The notes beneath the pieces were generated by a model that had not been told where the DNA came from, ran no database searches, and saw only the letters and a list, made by a program, of their open reading frames with translations. 64,000 bases of DNA from Litoreibacter roseus. GTDB taxonomy: Bacteria > Pseudomonadota > Alphaproteobacteria > Rhodobacterales > Rhodobacteraceae. This document shows positions 17,009 to 26,170 of this stretch, piece after piece. The position numbers were made by a program, and so were the translations under genes. Each line of letters starts with the position of its first letter. Position 1 is the first letter of the stretch. The stretch is from assembly GCF_009811795.1 (NCBI RefSeq), contig NZ_BLJE01000001.1, positions 186,001 through 250,000 on the forward strand. The letters run 5' to 3'.

Positions 17009-18046
17009 CGATCCGTTATCGCTAAGCAGACGCGGCTTGTGGACGACATGAACCCGATCGCAGCCGGAAGCCTGCAACGCCAGGTCTAATGTGTCAGTCA
17101 CATCCTCCGCGCGCATGGTGGTGCAAAGCTTCCAAGAGATGATTTAGCGGCTTTAGTCATCCAGGATCGTGCTGAGATAAAACCACCCCCAGCCGATCAC
17201 CTTGAGATAGGTGAAGTCGGTCTGCCAAAGCTGGTTGATTGCTGTCGTCTTATGCTGGAACTCTTCTGCTGCTTTCAGGACGATGAAGGCAGGACTGATG
17301 ATCAGATCATGCGCCTTCAGCACGCGATACACGGTAGATTCTGACACGAAGTAGCGTTCCTGATCCGTGAAGGTCACCGCCAGTTCGCGTGGTGACAGTT
17401 CCGTCTCCTGCAGCGCGAAGCTGACAACCTTGCGCTTCACTTCGTCAGGCACGCGGTTCCAAACGTGCTTTGGCTTGGGAGATTGATCCTGCAGCCCAGC
17501 CTCACCACGCTGCAGATACCGATCATACCAGCGGTAGAATGTGGTGCGGGGAATGCCCAGTTTGGCCAGTGCCCGACGTGCCGACAGATGGCTTTCTTCC
17601 ACCAGCCGAATGTTTTCCAACTTCTCTGATGCGGCATACCTCATTCGCGGTCGTCCCCATCCACTGCCCGGCAGTTGATTGCGCAGCAATCAATGGGAGG
17701 GGCCGAGCATGCTTTTTTTGAGAAGACGCAGCTCAAGCGTCTGCTCAGCGACCACTTCCTTGAGGTCTTTTGCCTCACGGCGCAGCTCTTTGACCTCATC
17801 TGTGTTCGCAGCACGCGCAGTGTCGCCAGCCAGACGCTTCTTCCCGGCCTCCATGAAGTCTTTCGACCACTTGTAGTAAAGGCCCTGGGATATGCCCTCG
17901 CGGCGGCACAGTTATGCAACGCTGTCTTCACCACGCAGGCCATCCAGCACAATCCTGATCTTCTCTTCGCTGGAATACTGCTTGCGCGTGGCACGCTTGA
18001 TGTCTTTGACGATCTTCTCGCCGGGACTCTTTGTTGTCTTTCTCAT
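17009..18046 (-). pseudogene. IS3 family insertion sequence (orfA + orfB), degenerate
   Basis: orfA begins at 18046 (AAGGAG upstream; KTTKSPGEKIVKDIKRATRK) and is interrupted by TAA in place of the expected Glu codon after GEDSVA, then continues in frame (CRREGISQGLYYKWSKDFME ... LELRLLKKSM). orfB follows (RYAASEKLENIRLVEESHLS, HKTTAINQLWQTDFTYLKVI, YLSTILDD) and meets two TAA codons where relatives have tyrosines (DDYSRY), then continues in the same frame (WKLCTTMRAEDVTDTLDLAL) to LLSDNGS, where family similarity ends. The element is truncated at its 3' end and inactive. It lies at the end of the Ca-binding protein gene. Confidence 0.88.
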
Positions 18047-18087
18047 CGTCCACTCCTTGGTGGTGACGATGAGTAACAAACACTCTC

Positions 18088-20354
18088 TTAGCAAATGACT
18101 CTATTTGGTCCCATAGGCGCTGACGTCAGACATATCACGGTCGCATCCACTGTTGTGACGTCAATGTCGCCATCACCATCTACATCCGATGCGATGGTCT
18201 TGGTCAGAGTGTCAGATGATTGGGCTTGGACGACCCTGCTACGGAGGCTGCCGTCGCCGTTCTGCACCTCCAGAACCGATGTGCTTTCGTTATCAACACC
18301 TAACGTGATTGTAAGGTCCTCGACAGTCTCTGCCGTGCCGTCGCCATCCAAGTCGCGGGAGATCACTTTACTCTGGCCATTTGGGCCAACAACCACTGTC
18401 TCCGAGGACCGCAAGCTCGCATCGCTATTACGCGCCACTGTGCTTTCCGTCCGGCTGCCATCTGAGTGCTCAACTATGCTGTTCGTGACCGCCAGATCGT
18501 CTACGCCATCGCCGTCCTCATCCGTACCCTTGACGCGGATCAATCCATCAATAGTGTGATTTCACTCGAGCCGCGAATGACCGATCCATCTTCGGCTAAG
18601 TCGTTGACTACAATACTGCGGCTGCCATCAACATTAGTGATGCGCGATTCTTCCTGATCAAACCATCCGCCGCCTGTACTGTCGCGCTGAACAAGCACAT
18701 CCGTACCATCAGAGCTAGTTGTCGTCACCACCTGGTTCGTCAGAATGGCCGTTGTCAGAATAGCGCCAGAGTAATTGGCCACTGTTTCAGTTCTGCTGCC
18801 ATCCGAATTGGTGACCGTAGTGATCGTCTGGGTGCGATCCACAGCACCGTCACCGTTGTCATCATAGCTATTTGTAATGTTCGCTCCATCGAAGCTTGTC
18901 ACCGAAGTTACCCTATAGGCGACATCTCCGGTTGCGGCATAGGCTGTGCTGACCACAACCCGATTACCAGAACCATCCGTGCTTTCTATCTGATCTACTT
19001 TGTAGCCCTGCGCCTCGGCGAACAGGGTCGCGTTCGCAACCGTGCCGATTGTACCATCTGTTCGCGTGAAAGTCGTCTGCCCGGTAATCATGGAGCCATC
19101 AGGGAGCTCTATCCGCGTGGTATCGGCGGTAAGGTCAATCTCCGCGATCCCAAGCTCTGCCAGCGTCTTGGCCTCTGTCGAGCCATCCGGATTTGTCACC
19201 AACAACTTAAAGTCCGCGAACTGAGCGTCCGAAGCGTTTAGAACACCGTCGTCATTGCTGTCAAATACAGCCCGCAAAGCCGCGAGATCATCCTTCGCCG
19301 TCGGATCCCACTCTGTGAAAACATACTCCTTCTTCTCCGAGATTGCGCCATCACCATCATCGTCAAAAACCAAAACTGCATCACCGGCAGCCGCCCAAGC
19401 CGTCCGATGCAAGAGTCCGTCTCCGCCTGCATCCATGAAGACCGTCGACTTGCTCAGTTCGGTTATTTCAACGCCATCGCCATCCAAATCGAGAAGAATG
19501 GGTTTTCCACCACTGCTATCTCTGCCGCCATTTCCCTCGTTGCTCTCGTTGCCCTCATTTCCTTCGTTACCAGATTGTCCGTCAAACCAACCTTTGGTTC
19601 CATTTCTGCCAGAACCTGTAGTCGCTGTCGCCTCGTTACCTTCGTTGCCTTCGTTACGATCAACACCATCGAACCAGCCTGTTGTTCCGTTTAGACCGAA
19701 ACCGGTTTTCGGGGAAGGAGTTAGAGCAGCTTCGATTTGAGCTTGAAGTTCGGCATATTGCGGATCAATAATCCCATGCCGCTCCACAAAGTTATTGTAA
19801 TATCCACTGCCCCGGTAAAGTTGATGCCCTGGAGCCATTGGAACAACGTGCTCCTTAACAGTGCCATCTGGACCGATTACTTTGTAAACGTGATGATCTT
19901 GACCATTTATTCTTCTTGAGTCAGCATTTTCTACTACCGTACCATCGCGCGCCACACTCCTTGCTGTGCTCGCCGTGGCGTCCCAATGCGTAATTGGATT
20001 GTCTTCATGGGGTTCGATTCCAACTGAAAACATACCAGCATCTATCCCAGCTGTTCCATAGGTACCATCTTCTTTAAATGTTTGACCTACACTTAAGTCT
20101 AAGGGTCCTGCAGGAACTGACGCAGACCATCCCCATTCTGTCCCGCCTGAGTCAATAGTGACGTTTCGCCCCCATGATAACGATTCAGACACAACGCCAT
20201 CTTGATCGCGTGCAATACCGATACTACCAACGTCAAAATTGAACGATGCAGTGACGGAACCCTTTACCGGGTGTGTTTGCGCAACTACTGTTTGAGATTT
20301 ATTATTGTCGCCCATTACTTCAACCTGCTTTGTAGTTATAAAATTAACGCTCAC
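18088..20354 (-). pseudogene. Large calcium-binding repeat protein (adhesin/RTX-like), frameshifted and truncated by IS3
   Basis: The frame from 20354 runs about 604 residues. It has an N-terminal domain; two GTxGWFDG units each followed by NEG-NEG-rich linkers (about 221-275); the block KPILLDLDGDGVEITELSKS (284-303) with DGDG loops (DDDGDGAISEKKEYVFTEWD); and then DGSRTET-type repeats. A stop at 18540 is bypassed by a frameshift: from 18543 the same repeats go on (GTDEDGDGVDDLAVTNSIVE, DLDGDGTAETVEDLTITLGV) until the sequence ends at the IS3 boundary near 18088. Relatives are much longer secreted Ca-binding proteins. The start may be GTG 20354 or ATG 20315 (MGDNNKSQ). It overlaps the preceding gene's end by 11 bases. 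Confidence 0.8.
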
Positions 20355-20799
20355 CTACAGAACGCATTATGCTTCTAGAAAGGGTGTCTTTACATCGCAT
20401 ATCTAACAAAATTTCCTCTTCATAAGGAAGCCAAGCGACAAAAAAGCTAGCGTGATTACCGCCTATCTGGGTGGTAAGGCAACCTTCATAGGAATTCGCA
20501 TCAATAGTATCTTCGAGTACATGACGAAAGCCACGCAGGTATCCTTCCAGCCCCAATAAATAACTATCTGAAAAACTTTCCCTCAAACAGTTATGAATAT
20601 TTGCATTAAAGCTAATAAACAAGAATTTATCACTAGAAATCTGCGAGAAGGATTGTCTAATCTCCTCGACCATCTCGACATATGGGACCCAACTCTCTGG
20701 ACACTGAGTAAAATCTCTAACATCGCTAGCAAAGACCGCCGAGCAAATAAGTGGAGAAGTGATGGCTGACAGTACTAATGCACGCAAACTAGATTGCAT
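20344..20799 (-). CDS. Hypothetical exported protein
   Basis: A 151-residue protein with a signal peptide (MQSSLRALVLSAITSPLICS, cleavage near VFAS) and four or more cysteines in the mature part (DFTQCPESWVPYVEMVEEIR, NIHNCLRESF, EGCLTTQIGG, LDMRCKDTL), which suggests disulfide bonds in the periplasm. GGAGGG lies 11 bases upstream of the ATG at 20799. It overlaps the upstream GNAT gene by 11 bases and the downstream Ca-binding gene by 11 bases, so all three form one operon. Function unknown; it might assist export or folding of the large protein. Confidence 0.65.
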   Translation of the reverse strand: MQSSLRALVLSAITSPLICSAVFASDVRDFTQCPESWVPYVEMVEEIRQSFSQISSDKFLFISFNANIHNCLRESFSDSYLLGLEGYLRGFRHVLEDTIDANSYEGCLTTQIGGNHASFFVAWLPYEEEILLDMRCKDTLSRSIMRSVGER

Positions 20800-21265
20800 A
20801 TCCGTAGTTCCCTCCGAGGGTTTTGAGGCCGGATTTGCGAAAAAACCGATCCAGATTGCTAGCATTCATGCCGGACGTGACATGGTATAATACAAATTTC
20901 GCGTTATGAGTTCGCGCCCACTCCTCGATGCCACGCTGCAACATGATCACCGCTCGCCCACCTAACATTGTAGATCTAACTTTTCTTTCTGTTGCTATAA
21001 CATTTACAGTTACAACGTTTGCGTTGTCGCCAATGTAATAGCCGCCCAGCGAGGCGCAGCAAAACCTTACGCTTTTACCGCTTGACTTAACTGCTAAACC
21101 AAGATAATGCTCCGGCTTATTGATTGTGTCGTCAAATCGAGTTGAGAATTTCTTGGTCGAAAATTGCATGTCTGCGAAGACAGTTCCTTCGTGTGCCAGC
21201 CTAGCCAACTCACAAATCTCTGATCGATCGGCTTCAACCATCCTATTCACCTTCAAGCCAGCCAT
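20789..21265 (-). CDS. GNAT-fold acyltransferase-like protein
   Basis: The 158-residue sequence begins VNRMVEADRSEICELARLAH, a GNAT first helix, and continues through AVKSSGKSVRFCCASLGGYY and VVTVNVIATERKVRSTMLGG to HNAKFVLYHVTSGMNASNLD, RFFRKSGLKTLGGNYGYAI, the usual order of GNAT motifs A and B. It resembles phage- and island-borne GNAT proteins. It is translationally coupled to the gene upstream (TAATG overlap at 21265) and to the exported protein downstream. Because it precedes a secreted repeat protein, modification of that protein is a conceivable role, but nothing in the sequence proves it. Confidence 0.65.
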   Translation of the reverse strand: MAGLKVNRMVEADRSEICELARLAHEGTVFADMQFSTKKFSTRFDDTINKPEHYLGLAVKSSGKSVRFCCASLGGYYIGDNANVVTVNVIATERKVRSTMLGGRAVIMLQRGIEEWARTHNAKFVLYHVTSGMNASNLDRFFRKSGLKTLGGNYGYAI

Positions 21266-21817
21266 TACCGGACAGCCTGAGATAGATTAAAACTCAAAAT
21301 TACACGCTCGCCATCTCTACCAGCAAGTTTAGAAAAACTTGGGTGCACCGAGTGGTACAGCCAACTTGGAAAGATCGATAGTTGACCAGCTGAGGGAGTG
21401 AATTTTACGCTCGTCCAGCACTCTACTGGACGTCGCCTATCTGAATCAAATTTCGCGGCATTCATGACATTACTTATTCGCGGGTTCACAAATTCGATTT
21501 CACCGCAATCTTCTGGTGTATGAAGGTAGTACACGCTACTCCAAAGCGCTCCCGGGTGAATGTGCGCGCTGTCATGGCTTCCCGGAGCGTTGATAATTGC
21601 CCACATACTGTCGATTTGCAGAGGATAGCTTGGATCGTACGCTAAATCGTCGGAAATACCCAATGCAGCACGCTTAATTAATGAGGCAAAGTGCTCGAAC
21701 TCCCTGTCAGTATGCAGTGAATTTCCGCTATGACAGCCACCTAGGGTGGGTAGGTTTGATCTTGTTATTCCAACGGGTCGCGCGCCTGAAACTCACGAAT
21801 CTCTAATACTCATTCAT
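21265..21817 (-). pseudogene. 2OG-Fe(II) oxygenase-like protein (TIGR02466-like), 5' end frameshifted
   Basis: The 3' part (132 residues from a TTG at 21663) has the double-stranded beta-helix features: SAHIHPGALWSSVYYLHTPE (the H-x-H/D region), CGEIEFVNPR, and LSIFPSWLYHSVHP with the distal histidine, then an arginine-bearing strand VILSFNLSQ. Upstream, coding sense continues in the same frame without an ATG (GITRSNLPTLGGCHSGNSLH, TDREFEHFASLIKRAA) and, before a shift, in another frame (LEIREFQARDP) to a start near 21817. At least one and probably two frameshifts are needed. The annotated downstream start is coupled to the GNAT gene. Confidence 0.6.
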
Positions 21818-22007
21818 CATTGAGACCTTCTGGATTATTCATTTTTATATTGTATATAAGTGAGGAAAAATATCGCTCTTTTCCAAACTCAGCACTGATA
21901 TTTTCCATAGTTCCTAAAGTCATGTTACGCCTTATTAGAAAGCAATCCTTCTCAAAAAACTCCACATTGATACCGCACGCATGTAAAACTGAAGAACACC
22001 CCTCTCG
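21810..22007 (-). pseudogene. Unidentified gene fragment upstream of the oxygenase
   Basis: The minus-strand frame reads SSVLHACGINVEFFEKDCFL, IRRNMTLGTMENISAEFGKE, RYFSSLIYNIKMNNPEGLND to a TGA at 21810. The composition is that of a real protein C-terminus, but no start lies at its left. Its stop overlaps the ATG at 21817 of the oxygenase pseudogene, as in a coupled operon. I recognise no family. The remaining 220 bases up to 22231 are AT-rich and show nothing. Confidence 0.35.
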
Positions 22008-22231
22008 CTAGGAGTGAAAACTAGCCCACTATATCCGCACGAAAATTCATGGCATCCTGAAAGATATCAGGCTTATCAACAGCAGGCTGATGCTTCGTAG
22101 TGGCAAACGAGATGACACGTGGGCGATAAATAGTCCTTGTTTCGGAAAACTAAAACATGAGCGAAGCGCCGCTGGCAATAGCTTATTTAACAAAAGCTAA
22201 AAAACTTGAATTCTGATCGTTATGATGAAGT

Positions 22232-22417
22232 TTAATGCAACAGTCCCGTCGAAAGGGTGTAAACGCAGTGATCAACCTCATCGATGGTTTGTTGTTCGAG
22301 ATGGAATTCCGGGGGATTTTCGTTGACCAGCCTGACAAGATCATTGCTTGATTGCATGTCAGCGTTAGCTGCCAACGGAAAAATTATTAGGAAACCCAGC
22401 GAAGTATGTTTCAGCAT
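22232..22417 (-). CDS. Small exported protein
   Basis: A 61-residue product with a signal peptide (MLKHTSLGFLIIFPLAANA) followed by about 42 mature residues (MQSSNDLVRLVNENPPEFHL, IDEVDHCVYTLSTGLLH). AAAGG lies 8 bases before the ATG, in good position. The mature part has a single cysteine. It could be a complete small secreted peptide or the beginning of a longer gene that has decayed; the sequence downstream does not decide. Confidence 0.45.
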   Translation of the reverse strand: MLKHTSLGFLIIFPLAANADMQSSNDLVRLVNENPPEFHLEQQTIDEVDHCVYTLSTGLLH

Positions 22418-22478
22418 TGAGGTGCCTTTCGTTGCGAATATAGTCTGCGGATCGAGAAACCCTGCCTATCTTGTGTGG

Positions 22479-23504
22479 TCATATACAAGATAGCAGTGTC
22501 GCAGACAGCATGCGCTGATCCATGGCCCTAAGTTCTATTCTAGCGCTCTGCGGTCCGCCTGAAACCCGTGCGGTGTCAAATCTTACCTCTAACGCCGTTA
22601 TATCTGCGAAATCGGGCAAAAGCTCACGATCAAAGCGGAGCTCTGTGAACCCGTTTTCAGCGCCAGCCCATGCGCTGTAGTGGTTGCTCTTGATCCGTGC
22701 ATCAGCATCTCGGCCCTCATGGGGCGTTTTTGTCCAAATAAGCAGTTCCCCATCGCCGTCTTCGCTCGCGAAGCCACCAATTGAAGTCAATAGAAAATAA
22801 ACATCACCAGAGCTGCGACAATACGCGGTCAAATGCGAAACACGATCGTAGGGCGACGGTTCATCCAAACGTTCACTTACTACGATGATCCCATCGCGAT
22901 AAGGTTCCATCACAAAGGGCCCAAAACCAACCTCAGGATGATACGTCACGCGGTAACCTACCATTTCCTGCCCGGTCAGCACAGGCGCTTCATTCTCACG
23001 CAGCAACAGCCCAGGATCAGCACCCATTTCGAGCACATAAGTGGTCGCTGTGACAGCGTTCGCAATAACCTGCCCACCCTGTCCCTGCACAGGATCAGCC
23101 CATGCGAAATTAATCTGGCCTTGACCTTCGGCCAGGTAACGCGCCGACCCGCCAAGAAACGCATAAACACAGGCATACGCGCACACGCCGGGCTGTGCTT
23201 CGTATCTGCCAGCCTGCACGCGCCCTACAATGGTTTGATAACCTAGCGCACGGATTATACGGCCAAGCGCCATAGCGGCTTTAACATCACCACCGTTGCT
23301 GTTGATTAGTACTTTGTTGCCATCAGATTGCGCCACCACCGCCTTGAATAAGGCTGGCGCGTCTGCACTGATCGTGCCATCAATCACGATATGGCAGCTT
23401 TCCCATGCGTTTGCGAAACAGGTCGAAGAGATGTCTGTCCCTGACGCCGGACCAGTTGACCAAAGCAAGCCAAGAACAGCAAAAAATCTTAAATGCATAT
23501 ACAT
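22479..23504 (-). CDS. Exported ClpP/crotonase-fold protein (periplasmic serine-protease-like)
   Basis: About 341 residues with an N-terminal signal (MHLRFFAVLGLLWSTGPASG). The ClpP-like part has CHIVIDGTISADAPALFKAV, KVLINSNGGDVKAAMALGRI and CAYACVYAFLGGSARYLAEG, in which relatives place the oxyanion glycines and a serine; here the CAYACVYAFLGG element has two cysteines and no clear serine nucleophile, so catalysis is uncertain. The C-terminal 150 residues form an unknown domain. Start at 23504 (MYMHLR) rather than 23528, because the extra residues add nothing of the signal peptide. It is separated by about 200 bases from a divergent small membrane protein gene. Confidence 0.7.
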   Translation of the reverse strand: MYMHLRFFAVLGLLWSTGPASGTDISSTCFANAWESCHIVIDGTISADAPALFKAVVAQSDGNKVLINSNGGDVKAAMALGRIIRALGYQTIVGRVQAGRYEAQPGVCAYACVYAFLGGSARYLAEGQGQINFAWADPVQGQGGQVIANAVTATTYVLEMGADPGLLLRENEAPVLTGQEMVGYRVTYHPEVGFGPFVMEPYRDGIIVVSERLDEPSPYDRVSHLTAYCRSSGDVYFLLTSIGGFASEDGDGELLIWTKTPHEGRDADARIKSNHYSAWAGAENGFTELRFDRELLPDFADITALEVRFDTARVSGGPQSARIELRAMDQRMLSATLLSCI

Positions 23505-23702
23505 CTCGAGTAGTTGACAATCGAACAATCACAAGTATGCAGCCAAGTAAGGCTGCAAAGCTGCGGGCCATCGCAGGCAGGATCATCTGACTGTTGCGAA
23601 TGATCAAGACCGCATCAGAGTTACCAGCAAATACTTTGGTGATCCCAACTATACGCGCTTGATGGCCGCTGATAGGCTAAACGCTCTCATCGAGGAGCCA
23701 CT

Positions 23703-23960
23703 ATGAGCAGCAAGAAACTGACTTTACTGGGCATGTTGTCGTTTTGCATATGCCTAGTAGTTGCCTTTTTTTCCTTTGCCAGAGTATGGGAAATCGACGA
23801 GGTATATCGTGAACCCAACGGGGAGATTTACCATATTGCGGCAACGGAATACACGATTATGTCTGCGTTGTGTTTGATGGGGCTTGCTGGGGCGGCCATC
23901 AGCTTTTTCATGGTGTTCATGGATTTTTTTGGTATGGGCGATGATGAGGAAACAGAATGA
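23703..23960 (+). CDS. Small two-TM membrane protein
   Basis: The 85-residue protein has two hydrophobic helices (LTLLGMLSFCICLVVAFFSF at about 6-25 and MSALCLMGLAGAAISFFMVF at about 53-72) linked by a short extracytoplasmic-looking segment (VWEIDEVYREPNGEIYHI), and an acidic tail GDDEETE. GAGGAG precedes the ATG at good spacing. The role is unknown; it sits alone between two minus-strand genes. Confidence 0.6.
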   Translation: MSSKKLTLLGMLSFCICLVVAFFSFARVWEIDEVYREPNGEIYHIAATEYTIMSALCLMGLAGAAISFFMVFMDFFGMGDDEETE

Positions 23961-24067
23961 TCGGCATCGTTGGCACGTATATGGTTTGTCGAGGCATTGT
24001 CATCGTTGCTGATCGGCACAAAAGCGCTAATCATGTTCCAAGGCATGAAAGGCCGGTCTTCTTGCCG

Positions 24068-25171
24068 TCACTTCGGCGGCATCAGTTCATAGAGAGTTGA
24101 ATGCAATAGCTGCGGACGTTCGCCAAAGCGGACAATCGCCATGTCATTATCAGGTAACAGGTAAAGCATTTGACCTCCACGGCCCATAAATAAGCAAACG
24201 GTCCGGCCAGCGTTTCACCTTCATGGTCCAGAACATCATGTCTGAGATGCCATCCATAAGATCCTTCGCGCCGCTGCGAAACGGCCAAGTCAGGCAGGAT
24301 GAAGTCCCGCCAAGGGTTATCAGCCAGAAATGGTTGCTCGGGCGTACCATTGTCCAAAAGATAACGCCCGACCTGCAACCAATCCTTGGGGCGTGCATGA
24401 AGACAGCAATAGGCAACGACACCATCGGCCCGTGAGTAAGAAAGCCAGTCAGCGCTTGCTGCCCCTGCGGGCTCCCAGATCAAATCCGAAAGAATTTGGG
24501 AAAGGGATTGATTATAGACTGCTTCCAGGACAGCCCCCAAAAGCGCTGTGTTCACGCTTTGATAAGCAAATTGACCTTGCATAGCGGGATCGACCGTCAG
24601 GTCTGGCAGAACAGCCTCTGTTCCAAAGACATGCAGTCTGGCCAACGGTCCAAAAGGCGAAAAGCCTGCGTCGTCCACGGACTTCGGCGGCTCGCCATCG
24701 AAAAGCAGACCTGATGTCATGGTCAGCGCTTCGGCTATGGTGACATCCGGCGCTTCTGGGCCCAAATAAGCTGGCAGCGGATCGTCAAGCGATGCGATTA
24801 TCGGCCAAAGCACGTATCACCAGGGCACCAACAAGGCTTTTCACCAAAGAGAAAGAATTTAGCCGCTTTTCAGTCCCGAAATCGTAACCATAGCTTTCGA
24901 AAATCAACGAACCACCTTTGTCGACAAGTATAGCACGGCCACCTGCAGCATCGAAAAGCGTTTGTGCCGCTGCTGGTATTGCAGGAACACCGGTTGTACC
25001 TACACTGTTTACGCCGTCGACATGGTCATAACGTCCGCCATCGTTCCAGACCTCGGACGGAAAGCCTTCGCGCAAAAGAATAGGAACTTGCGGTGCAAAT
25101 GCGAAAATTCTGGCACTCACTGCCCCCGCGGCAAGAAGGCATACTGCCAATAAACGCTTCAGACTAATCAT
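24068..25171 (-). pseudogene. Serine hydrolase (beta-lactamase family), two frameshifts
   Basis: From the ATG at 25171 (MISLKRLLAVCLLAAGAVSA, signal/anchor) the frame runs through ILVDKGGSLIFESYGYDFGT to NSFSLVKSLVGALV, which holds the S-x-x-K active-site motif of class C-like serine hydrolases. A shift near 24795 leads into the next frame (SLDDPLPAYLGPEAPDVTIA, EALTMTSGLLFDGEPP). A second shift near 24190 leads to the true end (GGQMLYLLPDNDMAIVRFGE, LLHSTLYELMPPK) with a stop at 24068. With both corrected the protein is about 365 residues, normal for the family. The gene is broken in this genome or the sequence has errors. Confidence 0.8.
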
Positions 25172-25520
25172 GTCGGCAAGTGCGTCATAGGACGCACGGG
25201 AGAAGCCATATGGTATTTGACCCGCCTTCGCTTGAGATCCGTTATCGCTTCCACACAAGTATGGGGCTAGAGCCTCAATCAGCGCAAAGAAATCACAAAT
25301 GCCGCACGCAACGATGGCTTCAAACACAGGGCGAAGCAGATCATTATCAGGGATCATACCGTTCCGGTACTTTGAGAAAGTTCTGTGAGCCAGCGCTTTG
25401 CTGATTAAATCGAGGCGGACAATCGCCGACACGCCAAGCTCATGTAAACCGCGCTGGACAAACACCGCTCAGAACGCACCGCGATTGACACCTTGGCCAG
25501 TTGCGGCAACAACTGTTTTT

Positions 25521-25979
25521 ATGAAAAGCGTTTTATTGGCCTGCATCGCTATTTTGTCTGCCTGCGCATTGGCTACAGATGACAGCAATCCCCGTATGGG
25601 TGAACCCAATTTGATCATTATCGAGTTTCGAGGTTGGGATGGTGCAGGTGCGGAAGAGGTCGCAAACGCTGTCATTCGCCCCGACGGATCGCTTTGGTGT
25701 AGTCTTGGTAGCTACGAACCACGCGTTCGTGGTCGCGTGACGCGCTACGCAACAACAGAGGCCTACGAACAGGTTGCCGCTTTGATTAAGGAGAATGCGA
25801 ACACAGGCGCAGGGCCTTCAGGCGGTGACATCCTACGTCTCAATGCACCTGACGATATCACAGGCTACACCGATGTTCTGCCCGGTGCGGGTGAAGAGTA
25901 TCTTCCATCACTGCTGGTCCAAAACGTGTCCGAAATTCTAAACAGTGCCACAGATGGGCAATGCTTCATTTGGGGATGA
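25521..25979 (+). CDS. Putative lipoprotein
   Basis: A 152-residue protein starting with a lipoprotein signal: MKSVLLACIAILSACALA, with a lipobox Cys at residue 15. The mature part (NLIIIEFRGWDGAGAEEVAN, RGRVTRYATTEAYEQVAALI, DDITGYTDVLPGAGEEYL) is a single small domain that I do not recognise. The frame is open upstream to 25398 but those residues lie over the 5' end of the opposite gene and lack any signal. There is no clear ribosome binding site. Confidence 0.55.
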   Translation: MKSVLLACIAILSACALATDDSNPRMGEPNLIIIEFRGWDGAGAEEVANAVIRPDGSLWCSLGSYEPRVRGRVTRYATTEAYEQVAALIKENANTGAGPSGGDILRLNAPDDITGYTDVLPGAGEEYLPSLLVQNVSEILNSATDGQCFIWG

Positions 25980-26170
25980 GCGGAGCGAAGTTGATTTGCT
26001 TTTGACGCAAATGAGGTTTTTGCGTTGAGCCAAGACTGCGATATGCGTGATCAGGAAATGCGGCAGCCATCCTATCTACCAGAACTGATAACCGCAGTAA
26101 GTGCTTTTTGAAGCATGGCATCCTGTAGGGGACTTCCATAAGGTCACTGATAACTGAAGGAAGGATAATT

